Shown here in pieces: positions 1-11,941 of a stretch of DNA of 64,000 nucleotides (within the stretch, counting starts at the first letter, position 1; the number at the start of each line of letters is the position of its first letter). Under the pieces are notes generated by a model. The model was not told the DNA's origin, ran no database searches, and worked only from the letters and a program-made list of their open reading frames with translations. The stretch is from positions 1-64,000 of the forward strand of contig JAGFNQ010005664.1 in assembly GCA_024364735.1 (NCBI GenBank), in the 5' to 3' direction. The DNA is from Boesenbergia rotunda (Eukaryota > Streptophyta > Magnoliopsida > Zingiberales > Zingiberaceae). Position numbers and translations under genes: made by a program.

Positions 1-1280
1 AAGGCTGACCCATTAATCAAGAAATAGTTTTAATATGGTTGGAGCTCATTCAACCGTTTAGTTAGGCTTGGATGTGTCCAACAACCAAAACTAAGGATTG
101 ACCTCTGACTCCAACTATATCATTCATAAACTAATTCCATGGTTTGAACATGTTAAGTTCAAGTCGGGCATGGATGTGTCCATCAACCCAAGCGAGAAAC
201 AAAACTCCGATTCTAACCATATTAATGGAAGGTGTTTGCCTTAATATTTTGTAAGGGGTTTTGGTCTCATCTTTTCTAAGCACATTCATGACATGTGTCA
301 TGACTAACGATTTCCTTAATAAAGTATGTATGTGACTTAATTTATCAAGTCTCATGAATTGAATTAGGAACCGGATTTCCTTAATTCTGATTTCACACTT
401 TATTAAAGGAATTGCTTTGGGAAACAATTTCCTAAATTGTCATAATTAATTTCGGAAATAATATGTTCAAGACTTTGATTTCTCTAAATCAAATCTTATT
501 AAATTAAGAGACAAATCCCTTAATTCAACTACATATTATTTTCATGAAAATCTCATTTAAGAAAACTCTATAGGAAACCATTTTCCTAATTAATTTTGGA
601 GACAACAATATGTAAGAGCATCACCTCTTAAAACATATTTTATTCATGGATTGATTAATTACAACAAATCGTTTTCTAAGGGTGGCTCCCCGAGGCTCAG
701 ATACCCAAAGAAAAGTAAAGTGTTGTAAATCCAATTGGACGGCTCCCCGAGGCTCAATCCAAATCAAACATGACAATTTCAATTAAAATTGGGAAATTAA
801 ATTACAACATCTAACTTTAAATTGGACGGCTCCCCGAGGCTCAATCCAAAATAAAGAATTTGTTGTCAATTTAAAAACCAATTCAAATTTAATTGTCAAT
901 TAACTGTCCATGAATTTGTCTAGACTTTCTTAAAAGAAAGTGCCCAAAATTGCGAGATTTCGAAAATAGGTTTTCAGAATAATTGTAAGTTTCTGGTACA
1001 AAGAAAACTTACATATTTCCAAAGTTGGAAAATTTCTAAAATAGAAAAATTTCCAAAATTGGAAAGATTCCAAAGATGGGAAATTTTCACAATTATTATA
1101 AAAATTTAGAAACTAGAAAATTTCAAACGTTTGCGAAATTTCATGACGATTTCCAAACTTTGAAATTCCTAATTCTAAAATTTATTATAATTTGAAAGTT
1201 TCCATAATTGGAAAAATTTTCCGAAATTGAGATCATGACAAAGTTTTCCACAAAACAATTATATGATTAAGTCGAACACT
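1..1280 (-). mobile_element. Internal leader of a minus-strand Angela-like LTR element
   Basis: This AT-rich stretch lies directly inside the primer-binding site of the LTR at 1299-3587, so it should be the 5' part of that element's internal region, read right to left and running off the window. I see no conserved gag or pol motif in it. The short open frame at 131-427 on the minus strand matches no family I recognise and I do not call it. The only clear structure is a set of three near-identical GGCTCCCCGAGGCTCA units between 684 and 843. Leader identity is inferred from position. Confidence 0.5.
684..843. repeat. Three dispersed copies of a 16-bp GC-rich unit
   Basis: GGCTCCCCGAGGCTCA occurs at 684-699, 741-756 and 828-843. 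The last two copies are also flanked by the same AATTGGAC / ATCCAAA context. They are GC-rich islands in AT-rich sequence, and the core CTCGGGGAG (minus strand) is nearly palindromic. Function unknown; they lie in the presumed untranslated leader of the element. Confidence 0.7.
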
Positions 1281-1297
1281 AACCGGCTCTGATACCA
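1281..1297 (-). other. Primer-binding site (initiator Met-tRNA)
   Basis: On the minus strand this reads TGGTATCAGAGCCGGTT. The first 13 bases match the usual plant LTR-retrotransposon site complementary to the 3' end of initiator Met-tRNA. One base separates it from the LTR end at 1299. It fixes the element's orientation as leftward. Confidence 0.85.
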
Positions 1298-1298
1298 C

Positions 1299-3587
1299 TG
1301 TTGGGACCGGGTGCATGTCGACAAGGATACGAGTTCGTAAAATTTAAAATTTTTACGTGCAGCGGAAGATTTTGCATAAAATAATTTCCTAAATTATTTT
1401 AACTTCGTATCTAGCATGCAATTTTATGGTGTGTTGACATAATCATAAAATAAAACTTTGCGAAAAAGTAAACTGATTTACTAAGTACCTCTCGTAACTC
1501 GAAGTAAGGGACGAGATCCAACCGTAGCGTCCCTTGGAAGCTCCGCCTCTATTCGCGTCCACGCCGAGTTCTCTTCGGGATGACTTCACAAAGTCACGAG
1601 TTTTGTGCCGACGAGAACTACTAGATTCTCGGAAGGCACAACTAGAAGAATAAGGGAAACAATGGAAAAACTAACCAATGAAGTAACGGAATCGTATTCC
1701 GGAAGAGAGGAGTCGCTATCCGCTTCTTCTTCTTCGTCTTCGGGTTCTCCTTCCTTTTGGTTGCTCACGCCAACTTCCCTCTTGGAGGAAGGCTTGGTGC
1801 GCCGGCCCTAATTCACAAGAATGGGCGTCGGCCCTAGGCAAGGAGAAGGAGAGGGAGAGGAGAAGAATAAAAGAGAGAGAGAGAGAGGGAACTCTTAATC
1901 AACTATTGATTAATTGATTGATATGTCTAAAGGTCTAGCCTTTGGGTCCATTATATAGTAGCAACTCTTTGCTAAGTCTCCCTCTAAACGGAATTAGTTA
2001 TAAGAAATTTATCCTATAAATTTTCTTAACTAATTATTCCGTTTAAACCAAGTTTTATTATAAACTAATTTATAATAAAACTAATTCTTCTTCTCTTTAA
2101 ATTATGGAATAAATTTTATAAGAAATTTATAAACTTTCTTATTATGGAAAACTCAATTCATAATTGATTTTATAAAATTAAAATAAACCAATTCATGGAT
2201 TATTTTAATCTTCCATAAAAGAATAAATTTCTATAAATTTTATTTATATAAATTTCTTTATACAAATTTATTTATCCATAATTTATAAAACAAATCACAC
2301 TAGATTTATTTTATTAATTAAACCAAAATAAACTTGGTTTATTCTCCTTCATTGGCCGGCCACCCAAAGAGGGTTAACACCCTCTTTGGCCGGCCCAAAC
2401 CGACCCGAACCGTCGCGAATTAAACTCATTTAATTCGCCCAAAAAGCCTTCAAAAGACTTAGCCATTTTAGCTTCCATTGCGCCTCTGATTAACTCAGAT
2501 TCGACTCGTTTCTCTTGATCGGAAAATCCAATTTTCAACTCGTTTTAAATCCCTCGGATTACTCGTATTGCGTGTGACTAAATAGGCTTTCGATTTATGT
2601 TGGCCGTCTATAATTAACCCATTAATTATAGAACGATCATGAGTGGCACCTAGTAGTACATCATGATCCCCAATTAATCGAAAGATCAACGGTTTGACCC
2701 CAGAAGAAATTATTCTGAAACCCTTCAGCAGCTCTAATGAATCGTGCCTCATTCCCTTCACCACCTTATACCCACTTGGTTCAGGACACGGTCTATGGTG
2801 TCAGTCCCCACTAGGCTGACTACGTCACACCTAGCCCAAGTAGTGTCTTCCTCGTCCATTGGATTTCTAATTACTCTCATGTATTTAAGAGACTCGCACT
2901 CTTAACATGATATGCTCTGGCCAGAGGCTTCGAGTAACAATCCGACGATAGGCCTGGGTATACATCTTCTCGCAAGGAGTGGTGAATCCTTTGTAGGCTG
3001 TTCAAACTTCTTCGGGCACTTCGGCTTATACCCGATCATCCTGGGTCCACACCTCCTTGGAGATGCTTGCTTAAGATGTCAAAGTATAAGTCTTCATGAC
3101 CAAGATGACTAGAACACCGCAAGTCAAAGGAACATCGCACTTAAGCCGCAGTAAGATCTTCATTGACATATCTACATGTAGATTCCCATATGAAGTCTTA
3201 CAGCTAGTCACTCCAATGAACTAGTTCCCTTAACTAGCATCCATGTTTATCTCCGGACATCCCAATGTCACCAGCCAGTGAGAATCAACTGATCAGAGAA
3301 TAACCCATGCTAGTCTCAACAGAATTGATAGTGTCCGTTTTTATCAATTCATCGACTAGGGATAATTTCAATACTTCACAATTGCACATTAGAGATAATC
3401 ACTAGTTGTGATCCCATCACAAATTCTCTTATGCTGTGAGTTGTATTGCGGACATTCAGTATATGAGTTTAAGATCCCAATCAAATACACAAAACATGTA
3501 TACTCAAATAGTGAATTATCATTTATTAAAATAAATGTTTACATCATAAGGCGATTGCCTTAGGACACTTCTCTCATATCACTAACA
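1299..3587 (-). mobile_element. 5' LTR of an Angela-like Ty1/copia element (LTR family 1)
   Basis: On the plus strand this 2.29-kb LTR runs from TGTTGGGACC to ACTAACA, the expected TG...CA ends. A primer-binding site abuts its left side, so it is the 5' LTR of a minus-strand element. The same LTR occurs as a 3' LTR after a copia pol at 25723 (plus strand) and as a solo LTR at 52150-54342. A TATA-like box (TATATAA on the minus strand, 1951-1957) marks the probable promoter. The flank at 3588 begins CTAGA and continues inside another LTR of the same family, so this element probably inserted into a relative. Confidence 0.85.
1951..1957 (-). promoter_or_regulatory. TATA-like box of LTR family 1
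   Basis: The minus strand reads TACTATATAATGG around this position, and the same sequence recurs in the solo LTR at 52751-52757. Conservation between copies and the position in the LTR suggest the retrotransposon promoter. No transcription data are available. Confidence 0.5.
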
Positions 3588-4112
3588 CTAGATTCTCTAA
3601 AGGCACAACTAGAACAACAAGAGAAAAAATAGGAAACTAACCACCAAGTTAACGGAATCTAAATTCCGGGAAGGAAGGAGATGCGATCCTCTTCTTCTTC
3701 TTCTTGGTTGGCTTCTCCTTGGTGATGGTGACTCACGGCAACCTCAAGGGAGGAAGAGGGAGCGTCGGCCCTAGCTTGGACAAGGGGCGCCGGCCCTATC
3801 TCACAAGGTGAGCACCGGCCCTAAGGGGAAGAGAGAAGAGAGAATAAGAGAGAGAGGGAGAGAAAGCTACTAATCTCTTGATCACTCAATTGGAATTAAG
3901 GGTTTGCCTTTGGTTCCTTTATATAGTAGCCTCTCCCTTGCCAAGTCTCTCTTTAACGGAATTTTTCATAAGAAATTTATCCTATAAATTCTCTTATTAA
4001 TTATTCCGTTTAAGCCAAGTTTTATTATAACTAACTTTATAATAAAACAAATACCTTCTCTCCTTTTATTATGGAATAAATTTTATAAGAAATTTATAAA
4101 CTTTCTTATTAT
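3588..4112 (-). mobile_element. Fragment of LTR family 1
   Basis: This stretch closely follows the LTR at 1299-3587 from about 1620 to 2137: a start at CTAGATTCTC, a CTT-rich patch, a GCCGGCCCTA-type patch, TATATAG, then AT-rich sequence. It ends abruptly near 4112, where gypsy coding sequence begins. It is best read as the right part of an LTR into which the neighbouring element inserted; the left part would lie outside the window. Confidence 0.75.
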
Positions 4113-4556
4113 AAGCGACGTAGGCCGCTGGAATTCCAAGTTGGGGACCTTGTATTCCTTAAAGTGGCTCCTATGAAAGGAGTTATGAGATTTGGAAAGA
4201 AGAGAAAACTGAGTCCGCGATATGTAGTACCGTACAAGATCCTAAAGAGAATAGGCCAGGTAGCTTATGAGCTGAAGCTACCGCAGGAGATGTCAGCTAT
4301 TCACAGCGTGTTCCATGTCTCGCTGCTCAAGAAGTGCACTCCTGACCCAGACCAAGTGATCGAACCACAAACGGTTCAGATCCAGGAGGACCTAAGTTAT
4401 GAAAGTCGGCTCATTCAGATATTGGACCGAGAAGTTAAAAAGCTAAGGAACAAAAAGGTGCCCTTAGTAAAGGTCCTGTGGCAAAGTCAACGGTTCGAGG
4501 AGGCCACCTGGGAACACGAAGATGAAATGAAACGCAAGTACCCAGAATTGTTTTAG
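4113..4556 (+). pseudogene. Ty3/gypsy Tekay/Del pol 3' end: integrase C-terminus and chromodomain
   Basis: The frame is open from 4113 to the stop at 4554-4556, about 147 codons, and has no start of its own because it is the tail of a polyprotein cut at 4113. It opens with the integrase C-terminal motif GDLVFLKV, followed by LSPRYVVPYKIL and HSVFHVSLLKK. It ends in a chromodomain with VLWQSQRFEEATWEHED, as in plant chromoviruses, where this module is thought to guide integration to marked chromatin. The matching 3' LTR starts 33 bp downstream. Protease, reverse transcriptase, RNase H and the integrase core are missing, so the copy is dead. Confidence 0.88.
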
Positions 4557-4575
4557 TTCGGGAAGAACTTTCTAT

Positions 4576-4589
4576 AAGGTGTAGGGGAT
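4576..4589 (+). other. Polypurine tract of the Tekay/Del element
   Basis: AAGGTGTAGGGGAT lies immediately before the LTR start TGTAACGCCCC, the position where plus-strand DNA synthesis is primed. Confidence 0.65.
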
Positions 4590-6864
4590 TGTAACGCCCC
4601 AAATTTTGGGCTTGCATTCGATTTTCATTAGGGCACAAAAATGTCGATATAGGTTATCAGATGGTATGACATTTATTTCATGAATGAATAGAATTATATT
4701 TTTGTGATGTCATGATTAAATGATATGTGATTTCATTAGAAAGAATTAGAATATGTAATTGCATAAATTAGAATATGTGATTGTATGAATTGGAATATGT
4801 GATTTTATAATATGTGATTTGAGAATATGAGAGTAAATTGGGCTAATGGGCTTTGCAAAAGTGAAAACCAAAGAGGAGCAAAAATATGCTCTTGCCGAGA
4901 ATCGAACCTTGGAACTCTTGGTAAGCAAAGCCTTGAAAAGCAACGAAGTAACCAATTCACCCAGCAGGGGATTGCTGAGAGGAAGGAAGGGGAATTTTTG
5001 TTAAGGGTTAGGGAATAAGGGTGGAGGAAGAGGCTCTTGATGAGAAACCCCTTGGTGAAGAGACAGTTGGAGAAGAGGCACTTTGTCTCTTCCCTTAGTA
5101 TAAATAAGAGGGAATGCTAAGGGGCTAACCATCATTGTTGCAAACCCCTCACTCACTCTCCCTCTTCAATTTTCGAAAATCCAAGAGACTCCCTCTTCAA
5201 TTTTAGAAATCCTAACTTCCCTCTCCCTCTTCAATTTTTGAAATCCTAACTCCCCTCTCCCTCTTCAAATTTTTGAAAATCCAAGAGAAGGATTTCATCC
5301 CAAGGGACACTCCCAAGACCCCATTTAAGGTTTGAATCTCTTGCAAGGCAAGAAGAAGTCAAGGACCTCAAGAGCAAGGACAAGCACATCCCCTCCAAAC
5401 TAAGGGTATACCTTAAGGATATTTAGCGAAAGAGGTAAGTGCCCCCTCACCTGTAGCATAATTGCTCTTGAATCGATTACATGACTGACATGATGCCCTC
5501 TACATGTCTCTACATGTTTCGGCCATCACCCTAACCAAGGGTTAGGGTAGGCCACATGCTTTCCTATGCTTAATGATGATGTTTGCATGAATGTATTATA
5601 TTGTGTGTGAGTAAAGAAGGCTAGGAGGGAGGGGAATCCCCTTCCAACCATTCGGCCAACCCTACCCTAGGGTTAGGTTCTTAAGCTTAACTTCATGCTA
5701 TACACTCTAATGAATCTCTATGATATCACATGTGTTGTATGAATGTTCATGATGCTATGTGGCTAAAAACCCCAAAGTACTCAACCCTATACTTGGGAAT
5801 GGATTAGGTCAAATGAATACCATGCATGATAAGGATCTTGTGTAAGATATGACATGCTTGTGTGATCTTGATATATGACCGGAATGCATGCTAGCCCCAT
5901 GTCAACTTTCGGCCAAGAGAGAGAGCTCTTGGACCCTAGCCTTGGTTGCTCCCATGAAATGCATGCTTTATACTATGCTAGTTATCATGATTATGAATGC
6001 ATACATATGCATAAGAATGAGCCCTTTAGGGCATGAATGAAGAAGGCTTAGGGCCTAAAGAATGCTTCCCTAGAAGGTTGGGACTAAGAGCATACTTTAT
6101 GAAAATGAAAATCATGATAACTATTTTATTTTATAAGGGCTTGTACTATAGACTCTTAAAGCGAGTCAAATGATTATGATACTAGGCTGAAGGACTTTTG
6201 AGAAGGCCTAGTAAACCCTATTGGTTCGGGATTAGCTACCTCGTTCCTATTCAAGGGCGCGCGCAAAACATGAAGTACAAGCCGGGCCCTAATGATTATG
6301 CTATGTTCAAGTATTATGTTTATATGTTTTCAAAAGAACCTTCTTATGAAGTTAACATGCTTAGATGTTTAACATGCTTAAATGCTTACCATGCTTGAAT
6401 GTGATATATTCTATTACCTTTTCATGATATCCGATTTTGTGAGTAGGACAGGGTCTTACTAAGCTATTGCTTATCGTTTAGTGTTTCCCCTTATGCTACA
6501 GATAAAGGACGCTAAACTATGGAGGTTGCGGGAGAAGGGCAAGTGTGTGTGTGATAGTGCTGGTGGATAAAAAGGATCTTGCTCTTAGTTGCTTCAAGTT
6601 TTGGAACTTGTCATGTTAAACCCATGTTATGCTCTTTTTATATACATGCTATGTTTGAAGATGAATACTTGATGTCCATGCTTAGTTGAATGTTCTGAAA
6701 AATAATTATGCTTCCGCTACATGAACCTTGCATGCTTTAATGTTACATGTGCCCATGCATAGATTAGATACAAAAGAAAAATATGAATGCATACGTGTAG
6801 TTGTAATGTATGAAAATTAAAGTAGCGCCGCCGAATCCCTAGGGGATTAAGGGCGGGCGTTACA
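4590..6864 (+). mobile_element. 3' LTR of a Tekay/Del chromovirus
   Basis: This 2.28-kb LTR begins TGTAACGCCCC and ends GGGCGTTACA, ends typical of plant Del-type LTRs. It directly follows the chromodomain frame and polypurine tract. Near 4888-4902 it contains AATCGAACCTTGG, the complement of a tRNA T-arm/B-box consensus. A likely TATA box, AGTATAAATAAGAG, is at 5098. No five-base duplication can be tested because the left half of the element is gone. Confidence 0.85.
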
Positions 6865-9373
6865 ATGAACATACTTGACGTGGCATAATTCTTGACATAA
6901 ACATAACCATATAACGTACTTGACATGGCATAATTCTTGACATAAATATAAGCATATGATATACTTGACATGACATAGATGCATAACATGAATGAATGCA
7001 TGAGTTAAATGCACATAACATAAGGATGCTTATTTGAAAATTATAATTATAAATACTTAAACATAATCATCACATCATGGGGGGGCCTGGCTTATACCAC
7101 ATACATATATCATATGCGTGCATCCCAAAGTAAATGGGAGGTAGCTAGTCTCGACCTACTAGGGTAGGGACAGCTACGGTAGTCCCAGAACCGAGGCGTT
7201 CTTAAGGTGCCCATCCCTGTTGGACAGCTACGGTAGTCCCAGAATCGAGGACAGCTGCAGTAGTCCTGAACCGAGGCGTTCTTAAGGAGCCCATCCCTTG
7301 GACCTTTTTAGGGTCCGGTACAAGCCCATTCATAAAGTAAAATATCTTCACATGCTTCTTTTTTTCCATCATATTTCATCATTCATAGAACTTTCATAGC
7401 ATAATTGAAAACATAAACATGATCTTAATACATGAAGCATGGTATAAAGCATACTTAGCATTTCATCATTCATAGATCATGCATACATCATTATGCCTTA
7501 GAGGCATGGCATCATCTTCATTCACCATCTTCATTCATAAGGCATGACTTACATACATAATTATGCCTTAAGGCATAAACATCATCTTAGTTCATAAAGT
7601 ATGCATGATCATGGTGCATAAGGTAAGCATGCATAATTATGTTTTACATACATGGTACATATCACATAACCTACATGATCATGGTATCTATCATAAAGCA
7701 TGCATGGGTAGGATCCATATGAACATGATACATACTACATAGGTTCATGATATTCAACATAAAACATGCATAGGTCTACATAACCATATTATATATCATA
7801 ATACATATGTTCAAGGCTTTTAACATAATGCATGCATAATTCTACATAACATGAGGCATACTTCATAACACATATGTTCATGGTATATGGTTTAAAACAT
7901 TCATAAATAAAATCTACTAAAATATGGCACATAACATAAGCATATAAGATCATGATGCATGATACATAAAGTTAGGGTTTAGGCATAATAAAATTCATAC
8001 AACATGCTTGAACATATATCTACATCATAATAAGCCATAAACAAGTATTCTTGAAACCCTAATCCAACCCAAACCCTAGTTGAGGTGCTTGGCCGAAAGT
8101 TGGATGAAAGGAGATTCCATTATTCAAGCAACATGTGAGGTACCATAAGTAAAGTAAAGCCCATACAATACATATAATGCCATAGGAAGCCATTAGAACA
8201 CATGATTGGAGCTAACCCTAATTCCTAGCCCTAAATTGAGTCTTGGCCGAAACCCTAGAGGGATCACAAGGGCATGTAAAATTCATATAATTCACAATTA
8301 ACATCCATTGTATCATAGGGAAACATAATAAACATGCTTGGAGGGTTAGATCTAATCCTAACCATGGAAAGGGGAGGGTGGCCAAAAGTTACTAAGGGCT
8401 TTTTGGTGCATCAAAAATTCCACAACTCACAATCCATTCTTATTATATCATGAGAAAGCATTAGGAAGTATAAGTGAGGTCTTAACATTATCCCAAACCC
8501 CAAAACATGCTTTGGCCGAAACCCTAGAAAACCCTAAATCCATAGTTTTCTCAACATAGAGTCCAAGCAACATCTTAAATCATGAAAGATAACATCAAAA
8601 ATATTATACCACAGGTGAGGGAGTCTTACCTTTCTTGATCTTGGTTATAAACCTTGAAAAGAGAAACCAAAGAAAACCTTCTTGGCCTTAGAATACCCTT
8701 TGCCCTTGTAGCCTTGTAGAAGAACTTTGGATCTTCAAGAGGGAGTCCTCTTGTGGAGTTTTCCAAGGGGAAATCCCCTTAGTGATTTTCGGCAAGAAGG
8801 AGGAAGAAGGGGGAGGGGAAGAGCCTTGGTGGAAGAAGAAAAGAGGAGAAAGTAACTTAAGCCTCTTCACTTCTCATCCAACCTTTTTATACTAAGTGGA
8901 GGGGCAAGTGAAGGGGCATGGTGCCTCCTCACATGGTGACTCTTCACTTCCTTTAGCCTTAAGAACAATCCTCTTCCTTTTCCACTAGCACTCCCTTGCT
9001 AGGTGACTTGGTTAGTACATGCATGATGAGGCTTTGCCTCTATTCTAGGTCCAAGGTTCAATCCTTGGTGCATGCACATCTTTTTATTGCATTTACTCTT
9101 ATTTTTTTGGTAAGGCCCACATAAGAGCCCACTAAGAGTTATGCTAATATTCCTAATTGGAACCCATCTCTATTTATGTTAAATTCCACCTAAGGTCCAC
9201 TAATAACCATGGTACTAGAAGAGCCCATGTAAGGCCCATTAGTACTTAGCTTTTTATTCCATATAAGAAATTATGCTAAGGTTCATGCTAGTATTCATAT
9301 GTTACTCAAGAATCCATATAGGCATGATCAATATTTTAAAGGAAAATATTGAGAGGATTTTACGGTCGTTACA
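6865..9373 (-). mobile_element. Del-type LTR in opposite orientation, probably missing its 3' end
   Basis: The right edge is GGTCGTTACA; read on the minus strand this is TGTAACGACC, a Del-type LTR start. Inside, in reverse order, are motifs shared with the LTR at 4590: a TTTCGGCC patch, a TATA-like region near 8885, the GGATTGAACCTTGG box near 9043-9063, and an AAGGGCTTGTACyrG-like patch. The left edge near 6865 matches only the middle of the other LTR (about 6290), so the end seems to be lost. The neighbour at 9374 is broken Athila coding sequence. Confidence 0.65.
7168..7299. repeat. Local partial triplication
   Basis: A unit starting ACAGCTACGGTAGTCCCAGA and running through CCGAGGCGTTCTTAAGG occurs at about 7170 and 7250, with a shortened copy at about 7224. 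The copies differ by a few bases. This looks like a replication or recombination duplication inside the LTR, with no sign of function. Confidence 0.7.
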
Positions 9374-10226
9374 CTTCTAATCTTATCTCCTCAAGTTCTT
9401 GAAGTTGTAGCTTTCTTTCTTCTCCCACTTTATTGGCATCAAAATTGCAAGCCTTCACCGCCCAATAAGCTCTATGCTCTATCTCTACGGGTAAGTGACA
9501 AGCTTTCCCATAAACAAGCCGGTAGGGAGACATTCCAATAGGTGTCTTATACGCCATCGGATAAGCCCACAATGCATCATCAAATCTTTTGCTCCAATCA
9601 TTTCTACTAAGCCCCACAGTTTTCTCCAAGATTGCCTTAATCTCTCTATTTGATACCTTGGCTTGTCCATTAGTTTGGGGGTGGTAGAAAGTAGACACTT
9701 TATGCAAAACCCCATACTTGTTGAGTAAAGCCTTCATGTGCTTGTTGCAAAAATGTGAACCTTGATCACTTATAATAGCTCTTGGAATTCCAAACCTACA
9801 AAAAATGTGTGACCTAACAAAACTCACAACAACAAAAGAATCGTCAGTCTTGGAGGGAATGACCTTCACCCATTTAGATACATAATCAACAGTAAGTAGT
9901 ATATACAAAAATCCAAAAGATGCAGGAAAAGGCCTCAGAAAGTCTATCCCCCATACATCAAAAATTTCACAAAAAAGCATAGTTTGTTGGGGCATTTCAT
10001 TTCTAGCTCCTATGTTTCCAGTCCTTTGACATCTATCATAGTTTTTATAAAATAGATAAGCATCATGGAATAAAGTAGGTCAGAATAATCCACATTCTAG
10101 TACTTTCCTAGCGGTCCTCTGTGGACCAAAGTGTCCTCCACAGGCTGACGAATGGAAAAGTGTAAGAACTGAATGAAACTCATGATTAGGTATGCATCTT
10201 CTAATTATTTGATCACTACAAAATTT
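9374..10226 (-). pseudogene. Ty3/gypsy Athila integrase (zinc-binding and catalytic domains)
   Basis: Read leftward, the zinc-binding region shows CGGHFGPQRTARKVLECG and a CQRTG motif, then an in-frame stop. The catalytic domain follows at 9995-9374 with WGIDF, SDQGSHF and HPQTNGQAKVSNRE, the D,D,E triad of retroviral integrases. The tail PVEIEHRAYWAVKACNFD and QLQELEEIRLE is characteristic of Athila/Tat elements. The frame is cut at 9373 by the opposed Del-type LTR. The element is therefore disrupted and carries premature stops; it cannot make a working enzyme. Confidence 0.88.
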
Positions 10227-10891
10227 TCACAAGTAAGGATCATCCCACACATAGAATTTAGCATCACTCTTAAATTTATCTTTCTGAGCCTTAGTAAGTT
10301 GTGCAGGAAAAACATTAGCTACTAAATAGTTAACTAGATCTGCATACCATGGCAACTCACCATGCACCACTAAGAGGTGCTCATCTCTAAAATCATCATC
10401 AATGGCGGTAAGGTGTCCATCTCCCTCTATCCTGCTCAAATGATCTGACACCAAGTTCTCCTTGCCACTCTTATCTCGAATCTCCAAATCAAACTCTTGA
10501 AGTAGAAGCATCCATCTAATCAATCTGGGCTTTGCATCCGGCTACTTCAGAAGATACTTCAAGACTGCATGATCAGAAAATACAATCACATGAGAACATA
10601 GCAAATATGATCTAAATCTATCCAAAGCAAAAACAATAGAAAGGAGCTCTTTTCTATGGTGGTATAGTTAGCCAGAGCAGCATCTAAAGTCTTGGAAGCA
10701 TAGCAAATGACATGTGGCGCTACATCTACCCTCTGTGCCAGTACATCCCCTACAGCAAAATTTGAAGTGTCACACATCAACTCAAAAGGTAGAGTCCAAT
10801 CAGGAGGCCTAATAATAGGAGCTGAAATAAGAGCCTCCCTCAATCTCTGAAAAGCTCCCTTGCATTTTTTCATCAAAGCAAAAATCCACAT
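10227..10891 (-). pseudogene. Athila RNase H region
   Basis: Two overlapping-phase fragments cover the RNase H domain. The one at 10891-10586 carries FELMCDTSNFAVGDVLAQR and ICYASKTLDAALANYTTIEK, the first catalytic Asp region of Ty3/gypsy RNase H. The one at 10523-10227 carries LLLQEFDLEIRDKSGKENLV and SDHLSRIE, its C-terminal end, then the linker to integrase. They are in different frames and the stretch between them is broken, so frameshifts have occurred. It continues directly from the reverse transcriptase and into the integrase on the same strand. Confidence 0.82.
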
Positions 10892-11940
10892 CCTTTTGCA
10901 AAAGTCTGGTCAAAGGGCGAGCAATCTCACTGAAGTCTCTAATAAACCTCCTGTAAAATCCTGCATGGCCAAGGAAAGCTCGAGCATCCCGTACGCATAC
11001 GGGGTAAGATAGAGAAGATATAACACTAACTTTAGTAGGATCTACTTCAATGCCTTTCCTAGAGACTATATGTCCTAAAATCATCCCATGCTCTACCATA
11101 AAATGACATTTTTCAATGACAAGATTAGTTTCAATGCATCTATGTAGCACTCTAGACATATTATCCAAACAAGTATCAAATGATGTGCCAAATACAGAAA
11201 AATCATCCATAAATATTTCCATGCAGTGTTCTAGTAACTCACCAAAAATACTCACCGTACACCGCTGGAAAGTCACTGGGGCGATGAAAAGCCCGAATGG
11301 CATATGTCTATAAGCGAATGTACCGAAAGGACAAGTGAAAGCGGTCTTCTCCTTATCCTCCAGGTTTATACAAATCTGAAAATAACCTGAATATCCATCT
11401 AGAAAGCAATAGTGAGACTTCCCTACAAACCTCTCTAACATCTGATCAATAAAAGGCAAGGGATAGTGATCTTTCCTTGTTACTTGGTTCAGCTTCCTGT
11501 AATCAATACAAACTCTCCATGAATTCTTCACCCTAGTAGGTACTAACTTATTACTCTCATTCTCCACCACTGTTACTCCTGACTTCTTAATAACCACATG
11601 AATAGGACTAACCCACTTACTGTCAGAAATAGGGTATATAATGTCTGCCTGTAAAAGTCTAATCACTCTTTCTTTACAACATCTAGAATCAGTGGATTTA
11701 ACCTTCTCTGTGGCTACCTGACCGGCTTCACATTCTCCTCTAGAAATATCCTATGCACACAAATGGCGAGGCTAATACCAGGTATATCTGCTAATGTCCA
11801 CCCTATAGCTCTCTTATGCTGTCTCAGAACTTGCAATAATTTGTCCTCTTGCTTCGAATCCAAGTTCTGGGCAATGATAACAGGTAAACACTACTCCTCT
11901 CCCAAATAAGCATACTTCAAATGTTCTGGCAATGGTTTTA
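10892..11940 (-). pseudogene. Athila reverse transcriptase
   Basis: The main open part (11666-10809) shows the ordered reverse transcriptase blocks WVSPIHVVIKKSG, WRVCIDYRKLNQVTRKDHYP, PLPFIDQML, CFLDGYSGYFQI, FGTFAYRHMPFGL and the active site FMDDF, here Phe-Met-Asp-Asp. Upstream, 11667-11940 encodes HKRAIGWTLADIPGIS and the LEE/QRRLNP region, with two in-frame stops. A frame change near 10870 separates it from RNase H. The block order and sequence are those of Athila elements rather than of plant pararetroviruses. Confidence 0.88.
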
Positions 11941-11941
11941 A

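Noticed and set aside
1586..1811. Short frames on both strands in the LTR at 1299-3587
   Set aside because: Overlapping antisense frames in a CTT/Ser-codon-rich patch inside an LTR; no domain and no support.
8688..8870. 60-codon Ser/Pro-rich frame
   Set aside because: It is inside a Del-type LTR, with no domain; the matching region in the LTR at 4590 is not open.
10809..11666. Endogenous pararetrovirus reverse transcriptase (FMDDF)
   Set aside because: The blocks before and after, including the integrase with PVEIEHRAYWAVK and the RNase H, are those of Athila; caulimoviruses lack integrase.
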